From positions 62,001 to 126,000 of the forward strand of contig JACTAT010000272.1 of assembly GCA_014526335.1 (NCBI GenBank): 64,000 nucleotides of DNA, written 5' to 3'. Below, one piece after another: positions 11,273 to 22,879 of this stretch (position 1 is its first letter; each line of letters opens with the position of its first letter). Source of the DNA: Chrysaora quinquecirrha. Taxonomy: Eukaryota; Cnidaria; Scyphozoa; Semaeostomeae; Pelagiidae. A model generated the notes under the pieces. That model did no database searches, had not been told where the DNA came from, and was given only the letters and a program-made list of their open reading frames with translations. A program made the position numbers and the translations under genes.

Positions 11273-13353
11273 CCTTATACCCTGCCCTGAGGCGTATAGA
11301 GTTTGAGTACGACTGGTATAGTAAAAGTTTCTTAGAGTGTTTAAATAAAAACAATATTTAAACAATTTTTTCGAAATAATTGTTTAATGTGAATTATCAT
11401 GTTTTTCTTAGCAGCCCAATTATGGAAATTTCCAAGCATTGACAACAAGAGTTCATAGTTTGGGGGGGTGATTTTTACCAGCACCGTCGTAAGGAATCCC
11501 AGTTTGGGGGAGGGGCTAAACAGCAGAAAGGTATTTGAAAGGTAATGATTTTATGACGTCATACCATTGTTTTCGAAATTATTGGGGGGACTCAAGACCC
11601 AGCCCCCGCTTCCGATGGCCCTGTTTACATAAACATTACATAAAGCAAACCAGATATAGAATGTTAAATTTTAAAGTGGAAATAATTTCTTATATCTTTT
11701 TTTACGTCTTAGTCCATATTATTCTAAAATAGAAGAGTTTCTTGATTTCTTGAAAGAGGCACTGATAGCTATTTTAACAACAAATTTCATTGTCATTTCG
11801 CTGCTGCAGAGGAGATTTGGGCGCGGCCTGATGAGGAAGAGGCGTGGCCAGAGGAGAACACAGGTGTCCAGATCAGTAATCGCAATTGCAAACAGAAGCA
11901 GCAGCAATAACAATTTAGCATCTTGACAATGGCGGACAGGCGATCTGCGATTGCTCTGGCTCTGAAATCTGATTTCTGCCCTGAAGAAAAGGGAAGGCAA
12001 TTTCCTCCCCACTGCCCGAGACAACTGGATTGTGAAATGGAAATGAAAGTAATGCTTAATTTTATTTCGGTTGGCATTCTTGTGCAGGGTTTTTTCAAAG
12101 TGCAGTTCAAACAAAATGTGCTGTTTAAATCAGCCGGAGAATCAAAGATGAAAAACAAATCAAAATCACGGTTATTATTGAAATCGGCTATCAGATATTT
12201 GATTGAATGATTGAATGATGATTAACATTATGAATATTGTATGTCAAAGCGAGGCTGCATAAACATCAATAATTACAGCAAGACACAATTTTCATGGGGA
12301 TACTAATTTCACAATACATTTCTCTCGTAAGATTGTTCGGTATTTTGCATCTTAAAGTACGCTAAAAATTTCACTATCCCGTATTTGTCCAACCAGGGTG
12401 GTTTCACATCACAAAAACTGCGGATTTGATCCCCTATTTTCTGCAATAAGTGGGCCATTTTAGGTGATTTGCAGCGTCAAGTTTATTAATACCTGCACAC
12501 ACATTTTGTGAAAGAAAATTTGTTAACTACCCGCAGGTACATGATTTCTGCTACAGACATATGATGTATGTCACAAGGTCACAACACTGCATCACTTTGT
12601 TATGAAACACCCCTATCCATAACTCATATCTTGTGTAGTGCCTACAGGAAGGAAAAGAAATTGTGCACTAGTAACTGCGAGGGTATTCTAAGTTTCATTT
12701 TCATAAGAGGCCTTTGTCGAAAATAAAAAAGATTGGAATTGATTATTTCCCTACAGTTCTCTGAAATTACTTTAACTTTTATCTGTCATAAAAGTTTTCC
12801 TCAAGAGACAATTCTCTTTATTTGATCCATGCAATCCCTGTCAGATAAAACTGCTACAAAATTGAAATTGCTGCAAACTTAATAAAAAATTTTGTTCTAA
12901 CAAATAAGAACTATTGTTAATAAATAGTTGAAAACATTTACTATAACTTACTGTAATTATTGCATTTTGCTCACATATTTTATATGCCTGGACATTAAAT
13001 TTTAGAGTCATTGCTTTAGAAACATAAAAAAAGAGTATGGAGCTAGGTGCTGGACAAATAGGTTGAAGACAATCGGTTGAGGAGATTGCCGATTAGATGA
13101 GAGGAAATCTTGTCTTCGTTGAGGAACTAACCTCTTTGTTGATTTGAATTAGTCTTTCGAGAGGAAGTCATCAGAGGACATTCTGAATGTTGCGTTGTAA
13201 AGGTAGCTGGGAAGGAGCGTACTCTTCGACGAGGCAGTTTGATTGACAATGATTCATGCATGGAAGGCAAAGGGGGCGTGTTGCATTATCATTATTCATT
13301 GATAGCTACTTTGAACTGTCGGGAGTTCGTTTCAGGATCATCTCTCGTAAGAA

Positions 13354-13746
13354 ATGTCAGAGCAAATTAGATACTGTGGTTTTTCTGAAAATCTGATAAA
13401 AAAAGATATAGATAGTAATAATAAGAAAAATAATCTCGCCGTGCTTCCTAAAACACCTATTAAGCGCATAGAGAAACTAGAAGAGAACCAAGAGAACCAA
13501 ACAAGCAGTCCTCTTCAGACTGAAAGCTCATCAATAAGCAGCAATTTTATTTTGAGTTCCAGCTCTTCGGCAACTGCAACTAGTAGAGTAAGCAGGCCTT
13601 TTATGCCTCCGATGCGAGTAGGTGCTAGAGGAAAACTCTTGTACGAATTCCTCCTTCTGGCCATGGTTTGTCGACCTCTTCCACCAATTCAGCCAGCTTT
13701 ACACGCTTTTCTGCGTGTGGATCGACTACCGAGCGACCTTCTGTGA
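13354..13746 (+). CDS. hypothetical serine-rich protein (130 aa), doubtful
   Basis: The reading frame starts MSEQIRYCGF. It has a charged Asn/Lys segment, a Ser-rich middle (about residues 50-78) and then RPFMPPMRVGARGK. From about 13630 the next frame is also open and Ser/Thr-rich down to about 13845, so a one-base indel may split a longer protein. No domain is recognised and no splice structure is evident. It may be a host exon or chance. Confidence 0.25.
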   Translation: MSEQIRYCGFSENLIKKDIDSNNKKNNLAVLPKTPIKRIEKLEENQENQTSSPLQTESSSISSNFILSSSSSATATSRVSRPFMPPMRVGARGKLLYEFLLLAMVCRPLPPIQPALHAFLRVDRLPSDLL

Positions 13747-14455
13747 GAGCTACTTTCTCAAATCCATCAGGCTCAGGCAGCTGCCTTTCTGCTACAGCTG
13801 AGGCAATGAATCAGGATTTCAGGCGAGCTCATATCCCACTTTTTTAATCCCAACGAGGATACGTAATTCCTTACTTAACTAAGCCGGACAGGGTACTCAA
13901 AATTCCTTTGCGTAGCCCGTCTGAGCTTACAGTAATGTGAAAGAAAACATTGCGAAAAAGTTCAATAGGTATTTACATATTTTTAAAACAAAATTATATC
14001 AACTTTAATAGGTTCAGTCCGCTATTTTTGCATAATTATCATAGAAACGACATCAGTAAATATAGTGCTGAATATATATAAATACATATGTCTCTATATA
14101 TAATGAAATATAATGCTTTATGTACATGTGTATATTTTAGACTAAAATGGGTTATTAGTGGTTTTTCACTTTTTACTGCACCAGAAGATTTTTTCATTTT
14201 AAAGGACATATAGAGTTTCTTTTAGTTAATTTCTTATAAAAATGAGTGTAATACCACTATTACATGACTTACATTTATGAATAATTAAACCATAATAATA
14301 GAACAACTCGAGGCTCCATTAAACAAATCACTGACCTGATGTTCTTGCGACAACATAATGTCCACATTTAGATGGTGTTTTGCTATGACGATGATTTCGA
14401 TGATGATGATGATTCTTGCAAGGGGCGGCCCTCTATGAACTGATCGTAAATTTAA

Positions 14456-17050
14456 TTATTATTATTACTATTATTATTATTATATATGGCATAAATGAGC
14501 GTATCCACTACAAGTGTGGCTCTTCAGCTCAAAAATTAAATACAAATCTATTTTACAAGGTTAAAGCAATTACATGAAACTGAAAAAATATTACAAATTC
14601 AAATTCAATCAATTTAAAAGATTTTAATTCTCTGAGTCCTTCGCTTTCTTCATCAAGAATGTTTTAACATCAGTGCAAAACATGTTAAAATTAGTATGCT
14701 GTTTGATATGACTAGGAAGAGCATTGAAGCTACTTGCGGCGGTATCCAGAAAAGTATTTGGAATCACTGAAGGTCTTATACGGGTCTCACTACTACTATT
14801 TTGGATCTCAAGTTTATTAATTTCGGGCCAGTTTCTATTATTGATGGCTTTGAAGGCCAGTTTCAAGATGTTAAATTCCCGTCTCTCAGCAATTGGTAAC
14901 CATCCAATTTTCAATATATCTTCTGTCTGTGCGTAGCGCTATATAACAAAGCTTGCAGTTGCCTTTTGTAGTCGCTGAAGTTTCTTCAGTTAACACTGCG
15001 TCAAAGGCGAATAAACGTAATCGTTAAAATCAATCTTCGACAGGATCAGTGATTGCGCAAGCATTTTCCGTGCTGAAAATGATGTAAAGTTTTTAATTTT
15101 ACGGAGCACAGATAGTTTTCCGTAGCAAGTGGATAAGATGTGTTTTACATGCTTTCCCCAGTCCAGATGTTGGTCAAGGTATATTCCCAAGTAACGCGGC
15201 TCTTTGTCAAGTTGCAGCTCCGTAGAACCTAACTTAAGGTTGATTTCCTTTTTTTTACGTTGTGGTAGTCGTACAAGCGTTTCGATGCACATAGTAGATA
15301 TTTCGTTTTAACTGCATTGGCTGCCAATGAGTTTTGAACAGACCACTCATTCACCTTCCTAAGGGAGTTTTTCAGCAGATATTGGGCATTTTCTAAGTCA
15401 TTTGGCTCACACGCTTCATATATTGTCGTATCGTCAGCATATTGTACCGAGCTGGATGAAAAATGACCTTGTAGATCATTTACGTAAAGATTGAATATCA
15501 TTGATCCCTAGATGGATCCCTGCGGTACACCAAATGTTGTGGGTAAAGTGCCTGATGATTTCGCATCAACTTGAACGTATTGTCTACGGGAAGTTAAATA
15601 GCTTGTTGTCCACGAGAGGAATTCTTTAGAAAGCCTTGTTGGTACATTTTCATTATCAGGGTGTCATGTGCGAGTGTATCGAAAGCTTTGGAGAGATCCA
15701 TAAATACTAGGAGTGATAGCTCACCATATTTCATAGCTCTTCTTATATTGTCTCTTATTTTCAGAAGTGAATGACCCGTACAAAAGCCTTTACGAAAACC
15801 GGCTACTGTGTTTCTATAAATATGCATAGATTCAATGAAGGCGATTACTTGATTTGCAACGAGTCTTTCGAATACCTTAGAGAGCGCGGGTAGGATCGAA
15901 ATAGAACGAAAGTCACTCTTTTCTGTGGGATTTATAATTTTACCAATAGGTATAATGCGTGCTTTCTTCCATGATGTTGGGAATGCGCTGTGATTGATAA
16001 ACGAGTTGATTATGTGAGTTAACAGAGCGAATATGACATTCATAGCGAGCTTAATGTATCGGGCAGGAATATTATCGGGACCTGTTGATGTATCTCTTCT
16101 TAAGGATCGGAGTTCTTTGAGTACTTCGTGGTATAGTACATGTCTAAGATTGAAGCAATTATTTTTTTCCTGCGGTAGATTCGAAATTGTTGTGAAGATA
16201 TCTTCAACAGGAGTTGCAGTTTTGTTCAGGGTTCTCTCAGCTGTTAATGCAAAGTGAAGGTTCATTTCATCCAGGTTTAGAGTATTTCGTTTGCTTGGAG
16301 GGTGAAGAACTGCATTGATGATTTTCCATGATTTTCCTTGGGCTTTTTGGGTGACAAAGCAGTTCGGTAGAATGCTGACTTTTCGGCGCGAATTTTCTTT
16401 TTTAGAAGGCTCCTGTTTTCACGGAGAGTTTTCAGAACATTTTGATCTCGAGAATTGCGAAATTCAACGCGATTTTGAAAACATGTCTGCTGGAGGTAGC
16501 GAATTTCTGGATCGTGCATCCATGGAGCTGGAGGTCTCGTCACTTTAATTTTCTTCACTGGAGCGTTACGATTAATTGCTTCAAGTAGAAGAGAATTGAA
16601 TTTTTCTAACTTTTCATCTGGATCTTCTACTCCATAGACAAGATTAAATGGGACTTGATCTTGGTCTTTTACGAACTTCGCTTCACTGAATTGACGTTCG
16701 TCTCTGATATACTTGAATCGAGGTTCGTATTTCTTCAATCGAACATTTAGGAGGGCGTACGGTCCATCGTGATCACTAATCGTGGGGCATGGTAACACGT
16801 CCGTATGTTTCACTTGATCTTTCTGGCTTACTATGATGTGGTCGATGAGAGTACTGGTTGTTGTTGCTGTTCTTGTTGGCTTTGAAACAATTTGATGCAG
16901 ATTATATTGTTCCAGTAGGCTTAGATATTTTTTACTGTCCGCTGCTTCTGGCGAGAGGAGATCGATGTTAGTGTCTCCAGTTATCATTATAGCGCCATCC
17001 CAACTTGCTTTCAAATATGAGATTACTTCGTCGAATTGGTCTAACCATTT
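14456..17050 (-). mobile_element. 5'-truncated non-LTR retrotransposon (CR1/L2-like)
   Basis: Minus-strand apurinic endonuclease, reverse transcriptase and C-terminal segments lie in order. The 3' end is marked by a TAA-type microsatellite at 14457-14483, as CR1/L2-like elements often end. The 5' limit is approximate. Frameshifts and stops show that it is dead. Confidence 0.8.
14624..17014 (-). pseudogene. non-LTR retrotransposon ORF2: endonuclease and reverse transcriptase
   Basis: 17014-16277 is the C-terminal half of an endonuclease (GDTNIDLL, later SDHDGPYAL). 16265-15594 holds the RT fingers and palm start (TGPDNIPARYIK, FMDLSKAFDT). A frame change follows near 15594. The canonical GVPQGSILG box has a TAG stop in place of the leucine near 15510. 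QYADDTTIYE is intact at about 15435. 15292-14990 and 14914-14624 continue the thumb and the C-terminal WLPI/RR segment. At least three frame changes and one nonsense codon are needed to read through. Confidence 0.82.
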
Positions 17051-18300
17051 TGGTATAAAATATAAATTACAAATGAGCTAGGTTGAACGTTTTTTTATAA
17101 GGAACACCTTTATCAGAAACTTAAGGCTGAAAATGCCCGAAAAATTGAACTGAGGCTCAGATGAAAAACTAAGAATATTTTTTTCAAAACAAGGCGGTTT
17201 TAACAACTGTCTTAATAATAACATTACATATTCCCATCATACTTCCGAAAAAAACTAAATTATAAATAAAGTTAGAAAACGAAGCAAATTTGCAGTAAAA
17301 AGTACTAGTCATACATATTTGACGACAAGGAGCAGTGTCAGGAACTTAAGCCTCATTTGGAAAAAAATAAGGAACTTACAGCCTCAACTCAGACCAAACC
17401 TCGTATAAAAAACGTGTAGAAGAGTCAACAGTTCATCAGCAAACAATCACCATAATACTTTCAGGTACCGTTTAAGTTCCAATGTGTCGCTACCGTGTTG
17501 AAGCCGTTCGGCTTGTTTTTATTCTTTCATTACATATCAATTCTTGATGTAGTACATCAATAGGCTCGCCTTGCAAAGCTCTTTCAACAGATTTTGCATA
17601 TAGAATTGTTTATATAATTTGGGATTTGATAATTTGGTTACCATGACGTCATACGTTTTGATGGCGTCATAAAACTAATTAATATAGCCCTAATTGAAAA
17701 TTTGTATTTTTCGGACAGAAAAGAGATCAGGTGATTTAAATATGTAGAGTAATATTTGTCATTTGCCATTCGTCATTTTACGAAGAAAAACAGAATATGT
17801 ACTGAACAGAAAAATATTTAAACATTGTATATAAGAATTAAAAACCTCATCTAGAAGTCATGCTTTCGGGCATCATAAAAAACCCAAAGAACAAAGAAAA
17901 TGTCTCCATGAAGTTTGAGCCTTGCAATATTCTCATCAGCTGTATTCTTTTATAGAGAAAAGTGTGCATGTGACAATATGGATACATCAGTTACGAAAAT
18001 GTTCGGACCCATATGTTTCGGACAAAAGATTTCCGGAAAAATTTCGGACACTTAAAATTTTTGACTACCTAAAATTTCAGACATTAAAACTTTCGGACAA
18101 ACAAATTTTCCGAAATTAAAAGTGTCCGAGAATTTTCGTTTTCAAGAAACTCTTAAGAAACCCTGACTCAAAATCTGAAATTTTTTTTAAAGTTTCAGTA
18201 CTAGATCAATTGTTTAGTTTCTTATGAAAAAATACCTGCAGATCTTATATTCAAAGATTCTTAACTTCTCTTCTCTTACTGATAGGACAGCATTCTAAAG
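17051..18300. other. intergenic, no gene seen
   Basis: AT-rich. It contains a TGACGTCA octamer near 17644 and a cluster of imperfect TTTCGGACA-type repeats around 18000-18135. No coding signal I can support. Confidence 0.5.
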
Positions 18301-18304
18301 CATT

Positions 18305-20356
18305 GGTGGTGGTGCGAGTCAACAGGCTTTGCCGAAAAAAAGAGCGAGAAAGCAGACCAACGTTGTTTTCATACAGCAAAAAGAGTCCTGGACTCACGAC
18401 ATTTGCCTTCTCTCAGATACAACTGCCAAGAAAACCCCCAACAGTTCAACATTGATTGCCTTACAAGAGGCTGGTTTGGGGAAGCGCAAAGTGGTGTTAG
18501 ATGACAAGAGATCAAGCTATTGAAAGGTGCGCCAGGTGCTTGAGACAGTGTACCCGAAGCTAAAACCTCAAGGTGGTGCATTCGAGCTTTTGCGAGCAGA
18601 TAGAGGTAGCATAAACAGCAATCTGGTGCTGATCAATATGTCACCCCATGGGTATACAGTCCCTTACCTGAAAAAACAGGCAAGCTCTACCACCATGATA
18701 TACATTCGACCAATGCAGACCCAAGTTCCTCATTCAAAAGTGTTATGACAGACAGATGACAGCATAAAAACAAACTGCAGAAATTGCTGTAAAGTGGCTC
18801 CACTTGCTTCGATGAGAAGCCACATGGAGATCTGCAAAAAAGAAGAACCTGCTTGTTCGACAGAAACAAGAATTGAAGTTTTCGACGAATGATCGGATGA
18901 CGAAGGGTCAACTAACAATAACAATCTCCTTAATTCTGGTAAATATGAACAGCCATCTCCCAGAAGCGCAAATTTAAAGGGTGATCTTATGAAGCTTTTC
19001 CCTCATCATAAGGAACGTGCGATAAATGCTGCACTGATTGGTTGCTATCTTATAGGAGAGGCAGCAAACAACTTGCTAGAGAACGATTTCGATGATGATG
19101 CCAAGAAATCAACGATTGATTCTTCGGCTTTTGAAAATATCTTTGGAAAAAGAGTTCGAATGGACACAGCGTCATCTGTTGGTGCAAGTTGCAAAGCTAT
19201 GCCTAGCCTGCAATGTTTGCTTGTTTGCTGGAAGAATTCAAAACTCTACAATCCAGAATTGGATTTGAGGAACTCAAAGTAGGTAGAGAAGCGATTTAGG
19301 CTGACGTTTTAAAATTCTATAAAAGAAAGCTTGCGAGCAATGGTGAAGGTCTAAGGAAAACTTTCGAAGTGACTTACAGTGATGAGAATGGCCTTGACGG
19401 GGGAGCAGTAAAAATTGAATTTTTCAATATGGCATGGGAGCATCCGCAGAAGAGATTATGGGAGTATATCTCGTCTTGTTTCAATTAAAATTGTTTGTTT
19501 TTCGCTTGTGTGGAGCAATGGTAGTGCATACCATCGTACAAAATGGTCCACCTCAGAGTCTTTAACGTTTGGCACCATCAGTCATTGCTGCCTTGCTTTA
19601 AGAGAATAGAGATGAGTTAGTTAGCCAGCTCAGCAAGCATGAAATACCACTAAATGCCACCAATGAAAGTCTTCATTGCCTTATTGAAGATCTTGACATT
19701 GCAAAAAATGATCAACAGTTGGGTGCTGTGTTTGGGGAAGATATTGGTAAATAGTCAATAGTTCAAATTGGCCATCAAACGTAAGCATTAAAAACACAAA
19801 CAAAAACTCCTTTATGCAAGACATTATACATAGCGAAACAATTTGTTCAAGAAACGAAGTTATAAAGGAGTTCAGGCAGGGTTTGGAGACCCTGGGGTTT
19901 TTCTCCTACATAAAAAGGTACCCAACAAGATTCAAAGAACTCTTTACTGCCACTGACAATGTGTTTAGGCCGGCTGAGTTCAAAGCCTTGATGCAAGAAG
20001 TGAAACCTTCTAACTTCTCCGAAAAGCAAACCTACGACTGGTTTATCAATTTTATAGACAACAGAAACCAACCAGTTGCAATTGACGACGAAGAGTCAAG
20101 ATTAAAAGCATTATTGGAATTTGCAACTGGCTTGCAAGCTCCTCAGCCAGGTATACCAATAAGGATAAAGGTAGAGTTTCTACCCGATGACGATTCGTAT
20201 GTGTTGCCAACAGCCTCTGCCTGCCTTTACACCCTGGGGCTCCCTACAGTTCAATCGCGCAAGTCAAAATTTGAAGAGGATATTATTGCCGCAATCAAGC
20301 ATGGGAGAAGGAGCTTTTCCAAATCCATAAATGGTAAGGTGATTAATAATAATTGA
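18305..20356 (+). pseudogene. decayed HECT-type ubiquitin ligase copy (G2/M-phase E3-like)
   Basis: A degraded copy of a family common in cnidarian genomes as 'G2/M phase-specific E3 ubiquitin-protein ligase-like'. 18360-18748 reads as its N-terminal domain (WTHDICLL, LQEAGLGKRKVVL, YPKLKPQGGAFELLR, GYTVPYLK), broken by a stop near 18522. 18989-19100 resembles a CUE-like helix bundle. 19270-19480 is the HECT N-lobe start (ENGLDGGAVKIEFF) with a TAG inside. 19500-19560 continues (RLCGAMVVHTIVQNGPP). 19814-20356 is the HECT C-lobe (LLEFATGLQAP, VEFLPDDD, TASACLYTLGLP). The expected catalytic cysteine aligns to the C of SACLYTL. It has no introns and many stops, so a retrocopy or TE-carried copy is likely. 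Confidence 0.72.
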
Positions 20357-21235
20357 TTTGACGAGATTAAAACAGTTTGACCTCTTTCAATGAACATTTC
20401 TTTACTTTATTATATTTATCGCTTCCATTATGCATTAGTTATGTTGTATTTCAGTTTTGATGAACAGAGGATACATTTTCGGGCATGCTTAAAAGCTATT
20501 TTCGTCTGACACCCCCCGGAGTCGGACACGTTGAAAAATACAGAAACCCTTAACTATTCCCAGATGGGGCTCGAAATGCACCAGTCAGATAAGTAAAGCC
20601 GAACTGGTATTGTGTGTTACACAACATTGCCAGATTCGAGGGCATTTCATCCATTATTTTTGAATCTCGCAAGCTGGTTGCTGTTTAAAAACACAATACC
20701 GACTCGCCTTCTCCTTCTGATTGGTGAATTTTGAGCCTCGTATGAGTAAAAATTTAACCTTAGTTTATTGTTTCGGTCTGTTTCTCGCGTTCATAGTCTG
20801 AGGGGTATTAGACGAAAAAAGATTTTTTAGGTATGCACAAAAATTTTTCCGCAGTTTATTGAAATCTTAAATTGGCTTAATTTAAAATTTGGAATTTTGT
20901 TATTGTATCTTTATGTTCTTGTTTGAAGTTATCTATATTTCTTTCTTAATTTTTGAAAATATGTTACTTGAATATCTTTATACAAACTGGCGAACAAGAG
21001 TGCCATGCGGTTAAGGTGGTGTTTTCTTACCACAGTTAGTTCGCGATGAAAATTTTATAACCACTTATAAAAAAAAAACAAATGTAGATTGTTTATGATT
21101 AATTGCTTTCTATGCTAGATTTCATAATGTATCTAGCCAGTAGGTAAATGTCTATGCCATTTAACTCTGAGTCATTTAATGGATCGCATCTCGTGTAAAA
21201 TTCTTGCCTCAAATCCAAAGAATAACTGGGAATCT
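20357..21235. other. intergenic, no gene seen
   Basis: AT-rich. A short direct repeat (GGGAATCTCTATACCA) lies at about 21229-21264, at the edge of the next pseudogene. No other supported feature. Confidence 0.5.
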
Positions 21236-21895
21236 CTATACCAAAGCGGGAATCTCTATACCATCATTCTCGTAAGCGGGTCCATCAAATCGTGAAGAGG
21301 GGAGAGGCCCATTGCAGTCAATTCCATAGTCATGCATACTATTCATGTCGCAATTTGTATCTGAAAATGCTGGCTCATACTGTAATTGCCCTTGCAACCA
21401 AAGCTGCATGGGAGTCATGTTACTAGATGTACGAATAGGATGGTTATGGTAGCCTTCAAGGAACACGGAAAGGTGCCAATTGATCCTCGGGAGGTATACA
21501 AACTCAAGGCAAAACAGATCAATCTCATCACTGATATCAAGACATTCCTGTTCTTCCATGAAAAAGAATAGATAATAGTAAAGGAAAAGACAACCACTAA
21601 AAAGATCAAGTCAGAAGCGCTCGATCCTCTGGTTGTGACACCTTTTCCCTGCTATAAAACTACCCCTTGATGGACATTGCAAAGGATGAGAAAACATATA
21701 CCTGGCAGCATCAACATTTTTGATGCCCTGATTGCCGCGTACTCTCGATGGTAAGCCGTATTGATTCACTGCCTTTACAAATATATCTAAAACTGTCTCT
21801 GCGTTTTGTTGGACGAACACCGAAGAAAAACAACTCGCCGAGAATACCCGTCTATGCAGCTGTGGATCACAAAACGCCATCTTATCTTGGATATT
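21236..21895 (-). pseudogene. integrase-core (DDE) domain protein remnant
   Basis: Minus-strand pieces match a recurrent fish/cnidarian 'integrase core domain' family. The segment near 21895-21840 reads [15 protein letters not shown] in one frame. 21800-21620 gives [38 protein letters not shown]. 21559-21236 gives EIDLFCLEFVYLPRIN, GYHNHPIRT, MTPMQLWLQGQLQ. The usual SD before the glycine-rich turn is GN here, so a catalytic aspartate is missing. At least two frameshifts. The upstream end is interrupted by a LINE whose tail starts at 21896. Confidence 0.65.
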
Positions 21896-22850
21896 GTATA
21901 TTCATATTCATATTCATATTCATTCATATTAAATTATTTATACACAAAATCCCTTCAGCTAAAAATTACAATGATCTATAGTATGATAATAATAACTAAA
22001 CATAAAAGAAATGTATATCAATTGAAAAAAGAAATTTAGAGATGTATAAGATTAGTTAGGGCCTATTTTGCTGCTCTTCCAGGGAGTCGTGTTTCTGTTT
22101 AACTCAGCTCTTCAGATGAGTTTTTAAAGATCTTTTGAACTGCGGGAGAGTTGGCAGCTCCCTGATATTGTTTGGGATACTGTTCCACGCAGTAAGAGCT
22201 GAATAATGAAAGCCTTTTTTCACATGTTCAAGGTTATATCTTGGGATTTGTATATTCTTGCAATTTCAATGACGTTCTATAAGTTGATTGCAAGAATATA
22301 TTGTATAGAGACTTCCATTTTGTTAACTCAGCGGGGATGTCCAATCAACATGTATTCTGTTTTATTAGGATTGGCGGTAAGCTTATTAATTCTCATCCAT
22401 TCTGAAATGTTAAGAAGTTCAATTTGAGCATTCTCAAGAAAATTCTCAAGGTTTTTTGATGTAATAGTAACGTGTGTGTCATCTGCATACATGCTGGCTT
22501 TTGATAACTGAAGGCAGGTTTCAAAATCATTCAGATAGAATATGAACAGGAATGGACATGAGACTTTATGTCCATTGACTGGAATGGACATGAGCTTTAT
22601 GTCCATTGACTGTGCAAAACTGTTTTCTATTTTGCAAATATGATGTAAACTAGTCGCCTGCTATTCCTCTTATGCCATATTTATTTAATTTTGCTAATAA
22701 GATAGTAAAGGTCGATTGTGTCAAATGCCTTTTTTAGATCAAGGAAAATGGCCAGATTCACTTCACCCCTGTCCATAGTTTCATACCAAGAATCAGAGCT
22801 GTTTATTAAGGATGTTATTAAATGCTATTAAATGTTATTAAATGTTATTA
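21896..22850 (-). mobile_element. 5'-truncated non-LTR retrotransposon fragment
   Basis: The 3' end is an ATTCAT/ATGAAT microsatellite (21896-21925) on the minus strand. Coding remnants on the minus strand include a palm segment near 22800-22690 (IFLDLKKAFDTIDLYYLI, then a stop) and 22606-22328 with ASMYADDTHVTI and the end TEYMLIGHPR. A 20-bp local duplication (GACATGAG...TTTATGTCCATTGACTG) interrupts it near 22560-22610. It sits inside the integrase-core remnant. Confidence 0.65.
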
Positions 22851-22879
22851 ATTTTATGTAAATGAATGCTGTGGTACAA

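Larger units (their letters stand above)
10715..14455. other. intergenic, AT-rich, no recognised gene
   Basis: Non-coding by inspection, with mixed short frames on both strands around 11.7-12.2 kb that resemble nothing I know. It contains a short telomere-like run (11252-11272), a GAT-rich microsatellite near 14390-14412 and one hypothetical reading frame listed separately. Confidence 0.5.

Noticed and set aside
11719..12210. Overlapping frames on both strands near 11.7-12.2 kb
   Set aside because: Mutually exclusive, with no recognised domain or splice signals; not enough to call a gene.
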